Part shown: positions 46,409 through 58,154 of the stretch, piece by piece
Numbering within the stretch: position 1 is the first letter of the stretch
Layout: each line of letters opens with the position of its first letter
Source: Aldrovandia affinis
Taxonomy: Eukaryota; Chordata; Actinopteri; Notacanthiformes; Halosauridae
NCBI GenBank assembly: GCA_029706075.1
Contig: JAINUG010000150.1
Coordinates: forward strand, 451,501 to 515,500
DNA: 64,000 nucleotides
Direction of reading: 5' to 3'
Position numbers and translations under genes: made by a program
Notes under the pieces: model-generated
Database searches by the model: none
Told to the model about the DNA's origin: nothing
Seen by the model: only the letters and a program-made list of their open reading frames with translations

Positions 46409-47111
46409 CTATTCTAATGGGATCCCATGCAACACCTGACGGCCTCAATTCCACTAAAATGCAGCGCATGGGCGGCTTTTTGAAATTTAAATTCCAATCC
46501 AAATGGCAAGAAATTAGCCCCATAGCCAAACGGATAAGTTCAGAGCAGCCTCAGAATGGAGCTATGAAAATGGAGACATCTGCAAAACGAGATATCACTT
46601 TATTTTCTCTACAGCGAGGGCAGGTTTCCCAAGCAACATCCAGCCGCTCTACTGTCAAGGTCATGTGCATCCTGTTGTATAACCATTGTGTAAACAAACC
46701 ATGTCCAATTTTGATAAATCTCCCTGAATCCAATTACAGTAACTGTACGTTGTTGTTGTTTTTTCCAGAAGCACACTATTCATGCAACAGGCCTGGTTCT
46801 TGAAAGGAAAGAGGCTGGAACCTCTACAACCCTACAATACTACACATGATAGATCAATTTTTAAACTGAGGTCTGGGGACAGACTTCTCAAACCATCTTA
46901 AGGGCGAAAAGGGTGTTTTAGTCATTAAAGTCTTTAAACTTGAATTACGCAACTAATTGCGTAATCCTGGTGGATCGGAGTTAATGAAGCGGGGCCGCTC
47001 CCATCTGCTTGTGACAGAGATGAGAGATGCAGAGCTGGGAGGAGGAGGAGCAGGAGCCCCTCCTTCACCCGAGGCACGCATTGCTGTGTGCTCAGAGCCA
47101 TGTGGAAGCCA
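46409..47111. other. No recognised feature
   Basis: Unrecognised sequence. Confidence 0.35.
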
Positions 47112-47305
47112 TCAGCACACACTTTAATAGACTCCCTGCTCAAAGGCTAGTGTTTCACTCCACTGTTTCTCATACAGATTGCACGTGTACACAGACACAC
47201 ACACACACACACACACAAGCCACCAGCACATCACTTTAATAGACTCCCTGCTCAAAGGCTAGTGTTTCACTCTACTGTTTCTCACATAGATTGCACATGT
47301 ACACA
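47112..47305. repeat. Direct duplication of a ~110-bp block
   Basis: ACTTTAATAGACTCCCTGCT and CAAAGGCTAGTGTTTCACTC, then a GATTGCACRTGTACAC segment, occur at 47120-47200 and again at 47232-47305 with few differences. A CA tract sits between them. Confidence 0.9.
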
Positions 47306-47432
47306 CACAGACACCCCCCACACACACACACACACACACACACAGGCACATGCATGCATACACTGAACACACAAACACACATCCAAACATGCACAACAAT
47401 ACACACACAGACACACACATGCTTACACTTAT

Positions 47433-47464
<32 letters not shown>

Positions 47465-47635
47465 ACACACACAAGCACACACACACAAGCACACACACAC
47501 ACAAACATGCACACTCACACACTCTCTCTCTCTCACACACACACACAGACACACACACTCCCTAACACACAGGCACACATGCTTAAACTCATACACACTC
47601 AGGCAGGCATGCATGAACACAGTAAACGCACACAT

Positions 47636-47670
<35 letters not shown>

Positions 47671-47818
47671 CACACACAGTCATGCACACGCACATAGGCA
47701 TGCATGAACACCCACACACACACGTGCAAAAACAAACTAAATGCACATAGTGTACACATACTACACACACACACACACACACATTCAAACACCCAAACAC
47801 ACACACACACACACATGC
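47192..47818. repeat. CA-rich complex microsatellite field
   Basis: Interrupted (CA)n tracts carry GCATGCA, CTCTCTCT and AAACAC insertions over 600 bp. Long open frames here are low-complexity artefacts. Confidence 0.95.
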
Positions 47819-47974
47819 AGAATATCTGCCTTGAAAAAAGTGGGTGTTTCAGGATGATATCCTACAGAAAGCTCTAGAATGAATCCCCACAACAAAAATG
47901 TGGGTTTCCCCTGAGAACTACCCTGGAAGGCGATGTGAATGGGTGTCAATTAAGAGCTGAGTAACAAGGAAAAC

Positions 47975-48209
47975 CAGCAGACCCTGTGGCCCTCCAGGAC
48001 CAGGGTTAGGGACCCCAGCAGACCCTGTGGCCCTCCAGGACCAGGGTTAGGGACCCGTCCAGACCCTGTGGCCCTCCAGGACCAGAGTTTGGGACCTCAG
48101 CAGACCGTGTGGCCCTCCAGGACCAGGGTTAGGGACCCCAGCAGACCCTGAGGCCCTCCAGGACCAGGGTTGAGGACCTCAGCAGACCGTGTGGCCCTTC
48201 AGGACCAGG
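47975..48209. repeat. 41-bp minisatellite, six copies
   Basis: The unit CAGCAGACCCTGTGGCCCTC then CAGGACCAGGGTTAGGGACC is repeated about six times with scattered changes. One unit has the variant start GTCCAGACC. Confidence 0.95.
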
Positions 48210-48964
48210 GTTGGAGCCTCTACTACAGAGTTGTTTGTGTATGAGAACAAGACCCTGTAGCGCGGGGTAAAATTGATCACATGCAGAAGCAGCTTGGCGA
48301 TGGGACACCCTGACAAAAAGATCAAGAGCCTCTCAGCCTAAAGAAAGAGCTGGATAAATATAAAACAGTCCAAATCCATCCATTGGCCTTAATAGAAAAA
48401 TACACCCTGGACAGGTTTCAACACACACCATTCACTCACACAAAATCAATATGAGTTGGGAGTGAGGGTGAGTGAAATTACTGGAGTCTGTTTATAGAGT
48501 GTAGAAAGGCCTGAAAAAAACTGTCTTAAACCATAAGTTGGGAAAACCCTGTTTAAAGTGTAGATTGATGTCTTAATTGTCCCACGCCCGGCTCCAGGAT
48601 AGACAGACCCTCAAGTTTCACGGTGGGGGGCTTCCGTCCGAGGCAGGTCTTCTGATCTCGGTTAAAATAGATGGGATCTGACTGGAAACACATGGGGTGG
48701 GGGAACGGATTTAACAGGCGAAGATAAACACCCATTTGAGAGGGGCGGGTGGCCGAGTCTGCTCTCTGCACAGTGTGGCTTGGGAATGACTGGACCGCGA
48801 ACATTTGGGGAAAGTGGACTCCACCCTGGCTCGCAGGCAGACAGCTCAGTGCTGTGTGTTTTCTCGGTTGGTGGAAGCGATGCCTGCCACTTTGACGGTG
48901 CGGCCTGAGGAGAAGCAATGGCCATCTGCTTCGTGTTCATTTACCAGTATCTTGTTTATACAAC
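48210..48964. other. No recognised feature
   Basis: Unrecognised. Minus-strand frames at 48553-48940 show no domain. Confidence 0.35.
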
Positions 48965-49130
48965 AATGTGCACTTAGCAGATGCTGTTACCCAGGGGGTC
49001 GGGATTACATGGCTTATATTCCTCCATATAATTAATTTACATAGCCATTCAGGTAAAATGGCTTGCTCAAGGACACAGCAGCAGGGTCCCAACTTCCGGG
49101 TCCCCGATTTGAACTGAACACTACCCCCCC
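48965..49130 (-). mobile_element. SINE fragment with L2-like tail, inverted
   Basis: CACTTAGCAGATGCTGTTAC (inverted tail), then a TTGCTCAAGGACACAGCAGC block and a CCGATTTGAACTGAACAC B-box-like region, follow the same order as 7711-7905. Confidence 0.6.
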
Positions 49131-49559
49131 CCAGACCAAACAGGGAGGACCGGGGAGGGGAGTATTTTTCACTGAGTATTTTCCCTTTGTATTTTATATT
49201 TCCATATCTCATAAACAACATATTTTAGACTTTCAGATAAAATAAACCCTGTCTGGTTTACAAATCATTGGTAATATTGTGACAATTGTCATTTTTATGT
49301 ATATACTGTATTTGTGTCTATTTATATAGATCCATAATATAAAGGCATTACATTTTAAACATACTTCCATATACTAGTGTTCAATAGCCACTGTATTAAA
49401 ATCTATAGTGGGTGTTGGAAGGTGTGAAACATTTTATTGAGACAGGGATCATTTTAGAGTGGTCATTTCAGGGGGCTTTGAGATTGAAAAGTTTAGGAGT
49501 GGCTGCCCTCACTGCAGTTCCACACCTCTGCCCTGATCAAACAGGGAGTGGTGTTCAGC
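49131..49559. other. No recognised feature
   Basis: AT-rich unrecognised sequence. Confidence 0.35.
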
Positions 49560-49695
49560 TTTACTTTTTTGTTACTTATTCGCTTAGAAGACACCTGCGA
49601 TGTTCCTTGCTCAAGATTACAACCATCATGCCCTGAGATTAGAACCTGCAACCCCTCCTGGGATTTGAACCTGCAATCTCTTGCAAGTGTAGATG
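49560..49695 (-). mobile_element. Degenerate SINE fragment
   Basis: A CTTAGAAGACACCTGCG tail remnant, CTTGCTCAAGATTACAA and a GGGATTTGAACCTGCAATCT B-box-like segment are arranged as in the other inverted SINEs. The B-box region is duplicated (GATTAGAACCTGCAA / GATTTGAACCTGCAA). Confidence 0.5.
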
Positions 49696-49934
49696 GTAAC
49701 TCGGCTTGGCCTCCTGTCACGGTTAATAAGGAGGCCTAACCTGTAGACAGGCCACCCTTTCCCCCACAGCCCCGAGGACCAGCGGGCGATCAGACGGGCA
49801 CTGCTCCAGCACCCTGGGGTGAGAAAGCAATGGAGCGCATCTCAATTATAACGCCACAGATGTGTACACAGCACTTCATGTGCAATAAACCAGACATCAA
49901 CAGGTTTATCCCTGCAGCTCTCCTCTGCTGCGTC

Positions 49935-50030
49935 CGTGCACTGACCAAACACAGACCAGACACAGACCACTCATAGACCACACACAGACCACACACTGAC
50001 CACTCATAGACCACACACAGAGCACACCCG
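49935..50030. repeat. Degenerate short-unit repeat, GACCACACACA units
   Basis: Units of 10-12 bp (GACCAGACACA, GACCACTCATA, GACCACACACA) repeat about nine times, with a higher-order alternation of the CTCATA variant. Confidence 0.85.
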
Positions 50031-51195
50031 ACAACGGTCGGTGTTGACTAGTAAAGCGATACTAGGTGATGCCACCCCAATACTGAACATTTGGGGGAGA
50101 GACATGGCCTTTTCCGACTGCAATTCTACCGTGCTCAGACACCTTTCAGTCCGAGCGCATGCCAGAGACAGGTGCATGCTGGGGTGGCCTGCTAGGGTTC
50201 CCTCTTTAAGACGTTATGACACCCAGCTACGCTGCCCAACACGGGCCAAGCCCATGCAGAATAAAAAAGGAGATTTGCAGTAGGAACTGTGACCTTTAAT
50301 GGCAATGATCTAATGAAAGTGGAGATCGCGGTTGCGGTCGCTGCTGACCTTTTAACGCACGTTTAGACGTGACTCCCCCTGCGGGCACTACAGTGAGGAA
50401 TAAGAGGGTTTTTCCCCCACTTTTCAATTTTTTTCCCTTGTTTTAACAAACACTACAGAGGCAATGGAGAGGTTATTATGCACGAAAACTATTAAAAGGA
50501 GGTGATGCTGTTCAATAAGTAAAATTATAAAAACAATGAATGATTTTACACAAATATACAACACAGTAGCTATGTACTTACTTTCTATAGGTCCCTCAGT
50601 TATTTTTTCTCCTCTGAACTTGGCAACAGAGGAGACTGGGATTTATTTCTTTGGCAAAAAAAATTCCCTTGAATACATTAGATAAAAAGCCTGCTTTAAA
50701 TCTTTTATACAATTTCAAGAAACAATTTAAACGGGATTGAAAAGTAGGTTTTTAAGGTTAACAGTGTAATTTCCTCCTGTGTATTCAACCTTGATTTTTC
50801 TCAGTTTTCCACATGTAGAATAGCTGAGCTGAATAGCTGTGGGAGATTAAACAAACTGAAAAATGTCCAATGCTCCAGCTTCAAATGTACACATTTAACC
50901 CCTCTCTCTGGTCATTTCTGCTGTTGCATCACAGTATTTGCAGAATTACGAAGCGTGCAGTACGGACCTCCATGTTTCTAAACTGGTCCTCAAAATCAAA
51001 GAATTGATCAATGACCATCCGGATGGTATGTTCCAATATTTTATTTTGCATGACACCAGCCCTTAGTTAATCATTAGTAGTCCTATTTTATCTATGGGCT
51101 CAATCCATCTATGTGTACATGTGTAGTTGTTTCTCCTATTACTGGCATATTGCTGTTCCTGCTATTTCCTGTGCCCCTGTATTTTGTGATTGCTA
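50031..51195. other. No recognised feature
   Basis: AT-rich unrecognised sequence. Confidence 0.35.
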
Positions 51196-51290
51196 TGTAC
51201 ACCCAGTGTCAAATTTTCTTTCCAGGTCTCCCTCGCAAAAGAGGTTTTAATCTCAATGGGATTCTCCTTGTTAAATAAAGGCTAAAGAAT
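51196..51290 (+). mobile_element. Possible LINE 3' end
   Basis: CAGGTCTCCCTCGCAAAAGA, then TCTCAATGGGATTCTCCTTG and TTAAATAAAGGCTAAAGAAT, resembles the 3' end of fish LINEs that terminate in short AATAAA-like repeats. There is no coding part. Confidence 0.45.
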
Positions 51291-51793
51291 GGATAAATAA
51301 ATGTATTTATACACATGAACATACAAATAGATAACGTGAGCAAACCCTGCAGATAAAATAGGACTAATGATGTAAAAAAATAAAATAAAATATTGATAGT
51401 CAAACAATTCGACTATGTGAGCTCAGTGTAGGTATTGGTCAGACCAAACCCACCCTTGGAATACAGGTGTCAGGAAAGTAGACTCTGCACCTCTGTCTCC
51501 TGGGAGCAGCACTGCAGAGACAGATGTCTCCATCTGTGGCTACTGCCTGCAGAGCTACCATTCCAGACAGGGACAACCCTATTTCCACCATGGGCGTCTC
51601 ACTGCTGGCTTTCCCTCTGAACTCCTCTCCTGTTACTCCAGGGTTCCTACATGACTGAGTGAAGCTGGAGGGCAATGTGAGGTCTGCCCAAAGCTGCCTC
51701 AGTTTGGATGAGAACCAAGCGTTCACATTCTGCTTTCCCACAGTTATCTGCTTTCCTATACTTTTTTCCACTAAAATCATACATGTATACATA
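51291..51793. other. No recognised feature
   Basis: A 122-codon minus-strand frame at 51439-51807 has no recognisable domain and no splice or promoter context. It is left unannotated. Confidence 0.3.
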
Positions 51794-51878
51794 CACTCAG
51801 TGGCCACTTTATTAGGTACATCTTTCTAGTACTGGGTAGGCCCCCCCTTTGCCCCCAGAACAGCCAGAATTCTTCATG

Positions 51879-52211
51879 TTTGGAAGGAAAGTATTGTATG
51901 GCTTGGCTTGGCTTGGCTTGGCTTGGCTTGGCATGGATTGGATTGTTTTGAGGACCCCGGTTTTGTGTACCGACTTGGACTGTGTGAGGAACTGACCTGA
52001 ATTTCGACTATGGATTATGGACAACGACAACGAGTAAAGATTGTGGACTTTGTTTTGGATCCCCGAATACCCTGCCCTTTGTTTTGTGTTGTGTAAAAAT
52101 GAGTTAAATAAATTATTGTTTTGTTGGTAATACTGCCTCCTCCGGGTTATTTAACCTGCCTACGCCCTCTGCAAGGTCTGTGAGTGTCGCCCAACCCCAA
52201 GGGACACCACA
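51879..52211 (+). mobile_element. Truncated LTR of the TGTGG...CCACA family
   Basis: It matches the 3' half of the solo LTR at 44158-44826: GACAACGAGTAAAGATTG, CCCTTTGTTTTGTGTTGTG, TAAATAAATTATTG, GCCCTCTGCAAGGTC and the ACACCACA end. It contains (GGCTT)n at about 51898-51932 instead of the hexanucleotide array. Its 5' half is missing. Confidence 0.85.
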
Positions 52212-52493
52212 GTGTGTTTTGTGGCATGGCGCATTATCCTGCTGGAAGTAGCCATTAGGAGATGGGTAGGCTGTGGCATTTAAACGATGCTCAATTGGTA
52301 TTAAGGGGCCTAATGTGTGCCAAGAAAACATTCCCCAGACCATTACACCACCACCACTGGCCTGAATCGTTGACACAAAGCAGGATGGATGCATGGATTC
52401 ATGTTGTTTATGCAAAATTCTGACCCTACCATCTGCATGTTGCAGCAGAAATCGAGATTCGTCAGACCAAGTGAAGTTTTTTCCAATCTTCAA
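52212..52493 (-). pseudogene. Tc1-like transposase fragment, DDE domain
   Basis: The minus-strand frame reads NFTWSDESRFLLQHADGRVR with the first catalytic D, then GGGVMVWGMFSW, then YFQQDNAPCHK with the second D. It then breaks at the LTR junction, so the third acidic residue is missing. The residues after that break are LTR-derived. Confidence 0.85.
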
Positions 52494-52839
52494 CTGTCCA
52501 GTTTTGGTGAGCCTGTGCCCACTGTAGCCTCACTTTCCTGTTCTTAGCTGACAGGAGTGGAAGCTGGTGTGGTCTTTTCCTCTGACCTCTCTCATTAACA
52601 AGGTGCTCACAGAACTCTGGCACCAAAACAATCATTCCATGAGATCAGCAGTCAAAGTCACTGCTTCCATTCCAAAGCCATTCAGATTTTTGGTCTGAAC
52701 AACAACTGAACCTCTTAACCATGTCTGCATGCTTTTATCCATTGAGTTGCTGCCACATGATTGGGTGATTAGATAATTGCATTAACAAGCAGGTGTACAG
52801 GTGTACCTAATAAAGTGGCCACTGAGTGTATATCTGTGA

Positions 52840-53060
52840 CAGAACCTGCCAAGCCGTTGACTGTAACTCTGACTGACACAGAGCCTCTTACATGTGGCAA
52901 ATTACATGCCGGTTTCCCTCCCCTTGGGGGCAGACAGCCAATCGCCGACCCCGAACAGGACTCCTGGGCAGTGCCAGGCCGGCGCAGCCGGGGATCGGCT
53001 ACAGCAGGCAACCTGCACTTAGAACAACCTATACCAGTTGCACCACTTAGGGGCCTACAT
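52840..53060 (-). mobile_element. tRNA-derived SINE, GTGCAACTGG-head copy
   Basis: On the minus strand the head CCCCTAAGTGGTGCAACTGG holds an A-box (TGGTGCAACTG). A TCGGCGATTGGCTGTCTGCC block follows, and a TCTGTGTCAGTCAGAGTTAC segment ends it. It matches the 19494 copy but lacks the 3' tail. Confidence 0.72.
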
Positions 53061-55869
53061 GCAGTGTATGAAATGACCAATGGCTCTTGGGGGTGGTCCC
53101 CCAGATTGTCAATAATGCCTGCACATGCACACACACATATGTGCATGCACACACATGTTTGTTTGTTTCTCTCATGACTATATGGCTACATTGAAACAAA
53201 TTATCTATTTTTTTCTTGAAATTGAACAGGTTTATTAGTCAGCCAGATAGGTCTAAACAGTTGAAGCTGGAGTTTATGGCATTTAAATAAAAACAGGCTG
53301 GGCTGAGCGAAGGTTGGGCTGATCACCTGACCTGAGCTGAGGAAGGCTGGGCTGGGCTCGCCTTAGATGGCCAGGGGCTCTATAGGTTAGGTATAATAAC
53401 GTTAGCATTAATAATTGGCTACTTCCTGGGAACTTCGACTTTCCATTAAAATTTGAGAAATTGTGTTATACTGGCATGGCTATTTTCGACTTAATTTGAT
53501 TTAAAAAAATACATCTGATTTATGCACTGACATCAAAAAACAATTATAACAGAAACCCTTCCTTTATCATCTGTGCTGACAGGCTGGCTTGTTATGTTTT
53601 TAACTTGATGAATGTACCTCTTACACTGCAAATATTCCAACACAAACCTAAATTCTAAATAAATTTAAAGGATGTGCCATAGTAAGTTGACTAAGTCTGC
53701 ATAGCTGACCATAATGTAGCAACGGACGCTAGCTGCCATTCAAATGCTATTCTGACCCCCCAACCTTAAAAATGTATTTCTTATGGGAGGTCCCTTGTGG
53801 CTTATGGATGGTCCCAGACCCCCCAGACCCCCCTAATTTCGACCACTACCTATATGTGTATAATTCAATGGCATATTGATGACATAATTCGCCATATTAC
53901 ACTGTGAGAGCAGGGCAGAAGTGTACTGTCACTTCTGGGGAAATATTAATGTTTATTCCAGTAAGATGGGGGCTGTGTTCTGGCAGGCTGTATAGGACTA
54001 TAACAGTATAGCAGTAGTAGATAACAGTAGTGCTGCATGCTGACCCAGTCTGGATCTCTTTATGAGATGTCATGCTTTTGTCCCTCAGCGTCAGCCTCTC
54101 ACACTATCGAGTGTGCTAGATGTTTCCTGATATGGATTATGTGTTTGGGTTGCAAAATAAAAAAGCAGAATGGGAGGATTATCGGTGTTAAAGGTGCTTG
54201 CTAGCCTGCAAAGGTATATTGGTTCCGCGAACTAGCATTAATCTCTGCATATTCATCCCTGTGCTGTTAAATGCTTTGGCACCGAGGCACGGGGGAGACA
54301 AATTCACGGGTGACCATTACAACGGCCGGGGTTCAAATAGCCCCACAGTTATGAGCCTGACTAGGTTCCTCATTCTGATGTGGTATAACTCAGCGAAACG
54401 AACTGGGGATGTGCTTTGCTAATAAACGGATGATCAGTTGCTACTTCTGATGAGTCCCACAATGGATTGGGTGTATGAAACGAAAAACCGCTGCAGCCAA
54501 ATCCAGGGACCCAGCACCGAGCAGATTGCAGGATGCCTAGGCCAGAATCCAGACGCTCTATCGGAGATTGAACTGTTCTAGGCAAGTCGAGACAAGAGTT
54601 CAAAGAGGACACCGCCATTTCCTTGAACTGTTTAACAGAGGGAGTGGAGAGAGTGCCCCTGATTTATGGAGTAAGTCCATGCCCCCAGTGAAAGAAGAGT
54701 CATCGTGTGGAGACGGTGGCCCAATCTCACACTCCTGGACCGTAAAACCTGTGGTCACCCGTCCACCTCGCCCACCCTGCTATGTGCGCATCTGATAACC
54801 CCCCCCCTCCCCGTTCTCGGGGCGGAAATTTTCAGGCCCAGAGGTTGTGTTCAGTGACTAGCTGCTTCACCTGAACAACACAGACTCATATATCAGGATC
54901 GTGTGACTGCAACCGTTGTGAGCTTCAGAAACAAACGGTTTCATTTCCTGAATGGATTTTGATGACTGGTCTGTTCCCTCTTAATGAAAGGGAGGCAAGG
55001 CGAGCAAAAACAGAGCACTAAAACCACCAGAGAGCTTGGGTCGCCCCACACAACACCCAGAGAGAGGTCTGGATTTCATCAGCATGTGTCCTGCCTTTGA
55101 CTTGCAAACAAATGCAAGAGTCTGCTTGTTTCTTCAAAAACTATTTGGCAAGTTGAATGATCGCTAACATTAACTCACCAAACGTTTTGTTTTTGAAGAA
55201 AGACAAAAAAGTAACACTTGCATTTATTTGTAAGCCAAAGTTCAGGACAACTTATGATTGAATACAGACCAGAGAGGTGAAATCTAAAATGTCTAAAATC
55301 GGCTAGCTCACCCACCCATTCCCCCCTCCCCCACACACACACGCACACAAAAAGTTTCTACAGGAAGTTATAAAAGGTGTATTGGAAGAATAATGTGCTA
55401 TTACCACAATATATGTGACATCATTCAAGTGAAATATGTTCAGTCTCCAGACTAATAACACTGAGTTTATAACAATGGCTTCAGGGCAGCTTTGTGGCTG
55501 GAATCGTTTAGTGATATCCAAATCCTTACCGGGAAGTGTAAAGTCTAGACACACAACTACAGAGCAAAGTAAGACCTGCAAAAGTGCATTGACTTATTTG
55601 ACTTTCTCTCACTGTACACATTAATCTGGACAAGTATGTGTCAGCCATATAGAGTACAACTTCAAGGCATGCCATTAATCAAAGCGCAAATAAAGACAAA
55701 TGTTGCCTTAAGAAAACCGAGCGCATATATGTGTATTTGAGCATAAAAGGATAAAAATGAATAAATCAAGATTAATTTCTCTGTCATGTGCACAGGCCTT
55801 TGAAGAATGGTCACACTTTGTATTGACGGACACATTTTGCTGAATGCCAATGACATCACTTTTGATCTG
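53061..55869. other. No recognised feature
   Basis: A long stretch with nothing that I can assign. A 20-bp string CTAGGCAAGTCGAGACAAGA near 54578 recurs near 57084, suggesting an unidentified short repeat. Confidence 0.35.
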
Positions 55870-56160
55870 CCTCCTTTGGCCAATTGGCTGTCTGTCCCTT
55901 AAGGCACCCGTCAGCTGCTCATTGTGGCCTCGCCTCTTCTCTGCCCTGTCCCCCCAGTGGTGTACTGACCTTCAGACTACACTTCCACTGAATATATACG
56001 TAAAGTAATAACTTTTATGTCACTGTTTTATAGGTGGGGTGTGCATCTGTCTCAGTTGTTATTGCTGTACTGATCTCTTGCTCTCGCTGTGATTATTCTT
56101 GCCATTTGAAATGCACCTATTGTAAGTTGCTCTGGATAAGAGCATCTGCTAACAAATAAG
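55870..56160 (+). mobile_element. L2-clade LINE 3' fragment, old copy
   Basis: GGCCTCGCCTCTTCTCTGCC, then TGTATTGCTGTACTGATCTC-like sequence and GTAAGTTGCTCTGGATAAGA, parallels 18850-19290. It is more diverged than the copies at 17543 and 21003. Confidence 0.8.
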
Positions 56161-56834
56161 TTAAACCAGAGTGTGTGTGGCGTGGTCCCGAGGCAAAGTC
56201 AAGGGGTTAACCACCCTGAAGTGGTTTATTTTCATACAACTGCGCAGCCCTGGGTGATTTATTGTGCTTATGGCAATGTTTTTGTTATTTACTTGTTACT
56301 TTTTTTGCAGCTATTTTCAGTTGGATTTTCAGATCGAATGTTGAATTGAAATTGAATATTGATGTGTATTAATTTGGAACAGTGATAAGATCACTTTAGC
56401 TGGAACTGCTTCATAGTAGCAGTTTACTGGAAAATAATCAACACCCTCTTGACCAATCAGCATCCAATATTTAACCAAGCCATGGTGACCGATGTTGGAA
56501 GTGACCGTTTGCACAGACACGGATTCTCGGGAAACCCCCCTCACAGCAAGCTCCCCAGCCCTACGCTCACACCAATCAGTGGAGGGTGTCCCACAGGCAA
56601 TTGGGCACCCTTCCAAATTGTTTGACAGGATGAATGGGCCTAATTGCACTTTCCACAGGGAATGGGGGCGGGGGGATCCAGGCTGGCATCAACTCTCTCC
56701 TCCCCACGTTTCTTCCTTAAACAACACTTCAAATGTACTGTTTACACACAAAGGTCTTGAAGTGACTGGATTTTCCCTCCCCTCTCTGGCTAATAAATGT
56801 AAACAAATGACACTTTTTTCCTTTTTCCTTTTTT
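56161..56834. other. No recognised feature
   Basis: Unrecognised sequence. Confidence 0.35.
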
Positions 56835-57060
56835 ATACCCTGGTTTTCTCCAAATTTGGAATGGCCAATTAATTGTGTTGATGCTAATAGCTGCAAACCT
56901 GTCGACACGGGAGAGCAAGGACATGTTCGCTCTCTCCTCTCATGCTCTATCTCTGTCTGATCATAGACATTGCTTCTTTTCACTATGAGGTCCGCTAGCT
57001 AAAGCTTGCACAGACCGTGGGAGGAGGACACTTCATGTGCAGCTTGTGCAGGCAGACTGA
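56835..57060 (-). mobile_element. SINE-like element sharing the AAATTTGGAGAAAA tail
   Basis: On the minus strand it ends ATTGGCCATTCCAAATTTGG then AGAAAACCAGGGTATAAAA, like the 32885 copy. The upstream part (GAGAGCGAACATGTCCTTGC) is not recognised. Confidence 0.5.
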
Positions 57061-57826
57061 GTAGATCACAGCTAACCTGATAGACTAGGCAAGTCGAGAC
57101 AAGACACTGGTGTGCGATGAGACTGAAGTCCCTCCCTCCATGGGTGACGCTTCCGCCGATTATGTGCCACTCCACGGGGCTGCTGTACGCAGTCAGCACT
57201 GGCAGGGTCTGGATTTCATAGCAGACGATGGGGCTCATCCACACAATGGAACTGTGTCCTAACAGGATGAGCCACCCTGCAGCTGCAGCTCTTTTCTTTT
57301 CTCCTGGAAGCCCTTGTACTGGGCTGGGAGCGATACAGTCCCAGGAGGGGCACGTTCCAGTTGACTGCATTCCCCTTTCCCACAGGACAGAGCACATCTC
57401 CGAATGGGACCAGCCTTCAGGCAGGATTCAACTACCGTGAACAGCTTCCAAGCATGGGGCCATCCCTCAGGGCATTCTCATTAAAGCTCCTGCTAACATC
57501 ACTGAGCAAATAAACCCAATGCGGGACAGGTTTGGACAGCTAAGCTGAACCGTGGACTCACAAAGGACATGCTAAAACGGGCTAATTGTGTTAGCCCTGC
57601 TGGTCCCTGGTCCCTTATGATGTACCCCTCACCTTTTCTTCTGTCACACTTCCATATATACAGGGAGGACCTATGGGATAACAAGGAACTATCCTAACAC
57701 AGAGAAGATTAAATATCTTCTTGGTATTTGAATAAAAGAGGTGTTGCGTTAATGAGCAAAATCACTGTATGAGAAGGTTGGAAATGTGATCTCCTCCATG
57801 GTGGAGATAGTTAGAGAATTGTTTGC
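57061..57826. other. No recognised feature
   Basis: Overlapping open frames on both strands at 57000-57440 have no domain signature. Nothing is annotated. Confidence 0.3.
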
Positions 57827-58029
57827 CTTGTAGATGTGGGAGTGGTATTGACCTACCTCATGCTTGTAGATGTGGGAGTGGTATTGACCTACCTCATGCT
57901 TGTAGATGTGGGAGTGGTATTGACCTACCTCATGCTTGTAGATGGAGGGGTGCAGACCTACCTCACACTTGTAGATGTGGGAGTGGTGTAGACCTACCTC
58001 ACACTTGTAGATGTGGGAGAGGTCTCTGC
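57827..58029. repeat. 36-bp minisatellite, each unit with a minus-strand splice-donor motif
   Basis: Three identical units (CTTGTAGATGTGGGAGTGGT then ATTGACCTACCTCATG) are followed by a 33-bp variant, another 36-bp unit ending CTCACA, and a partial one. On the minus strand each complete unit contains GAG|GTAGGTC, a near-consensus 5' splice site. Unit lengths are multiples of three. Confidence 0.93.
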
Positions 58030-58031
58030 TG

Positions 58032-58148
58032 TCACAGGGCGACGATCTTGCAGCAGTTGTCACAGACTGCTACACCCCCTTTGTCCGACAAGGTGAAGTA
58101 CACACTGCACAGCCAATCCAAGGAGCAGTTACCACCGCAGCACTGAAT
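58032..58148 (-). other. Candidate cysteine-rich exon (tetraspanin-like motif?)
   Basis: On the minus strand a long pyrimidine tract ends in CCCCAG at 58154-58149, a strong 3' splice site. From 58148 one frame is open for 38 codons before TGA at 58034-58032, and seven of the 38 residues are cysteine. It begins IQCCGGNCSLDWLCSVYF and later has CDNCC. The CCGG-x4-DW-x4-YF spacing resembles the second extracellular loop of TspanC8 tetraspanins. The sequence then departs from the family and stops, so it could be a last exon, a decayed exon, or chance. The other two frames contain stops. Confidence 0.35.
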
Positions 58149-58154
58149 CTGGGG

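Larger units (their letters stand above)
51794..52828 (-). mobile_element. Tc1/mariner-like element carrying an LTR fragment
   Basis: The ends CACTCAGTGGCCACTTTATT match the element at 43441, with TA on both sides. At 51879 the Tc1 sequence stops within TTCTTCATG and resumes at about 52212 (GTGGCATGGCGCATTATCCT). A piece of the interior is missing and the LTR fragment sits in its place. Confidence 0.92.

Noticed and set aside
47259-47812. Cys/Val-rich and His/Thr-rich long frames
   Set aside because: Translations of (CA)n/(GT)n microsatellites.
51439-51807. 122-codon minus-strand open frame
   Set aside because: No recognisable domain, and its end overlaps the start of a Tc1-like element.
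56999-57440. Overlapping open frames on both strands (132 and 70 codons)
   Set aside because: No domain signature, part of it lies in SINE-like sequence, and the opposite-strand overlap suggests chance.
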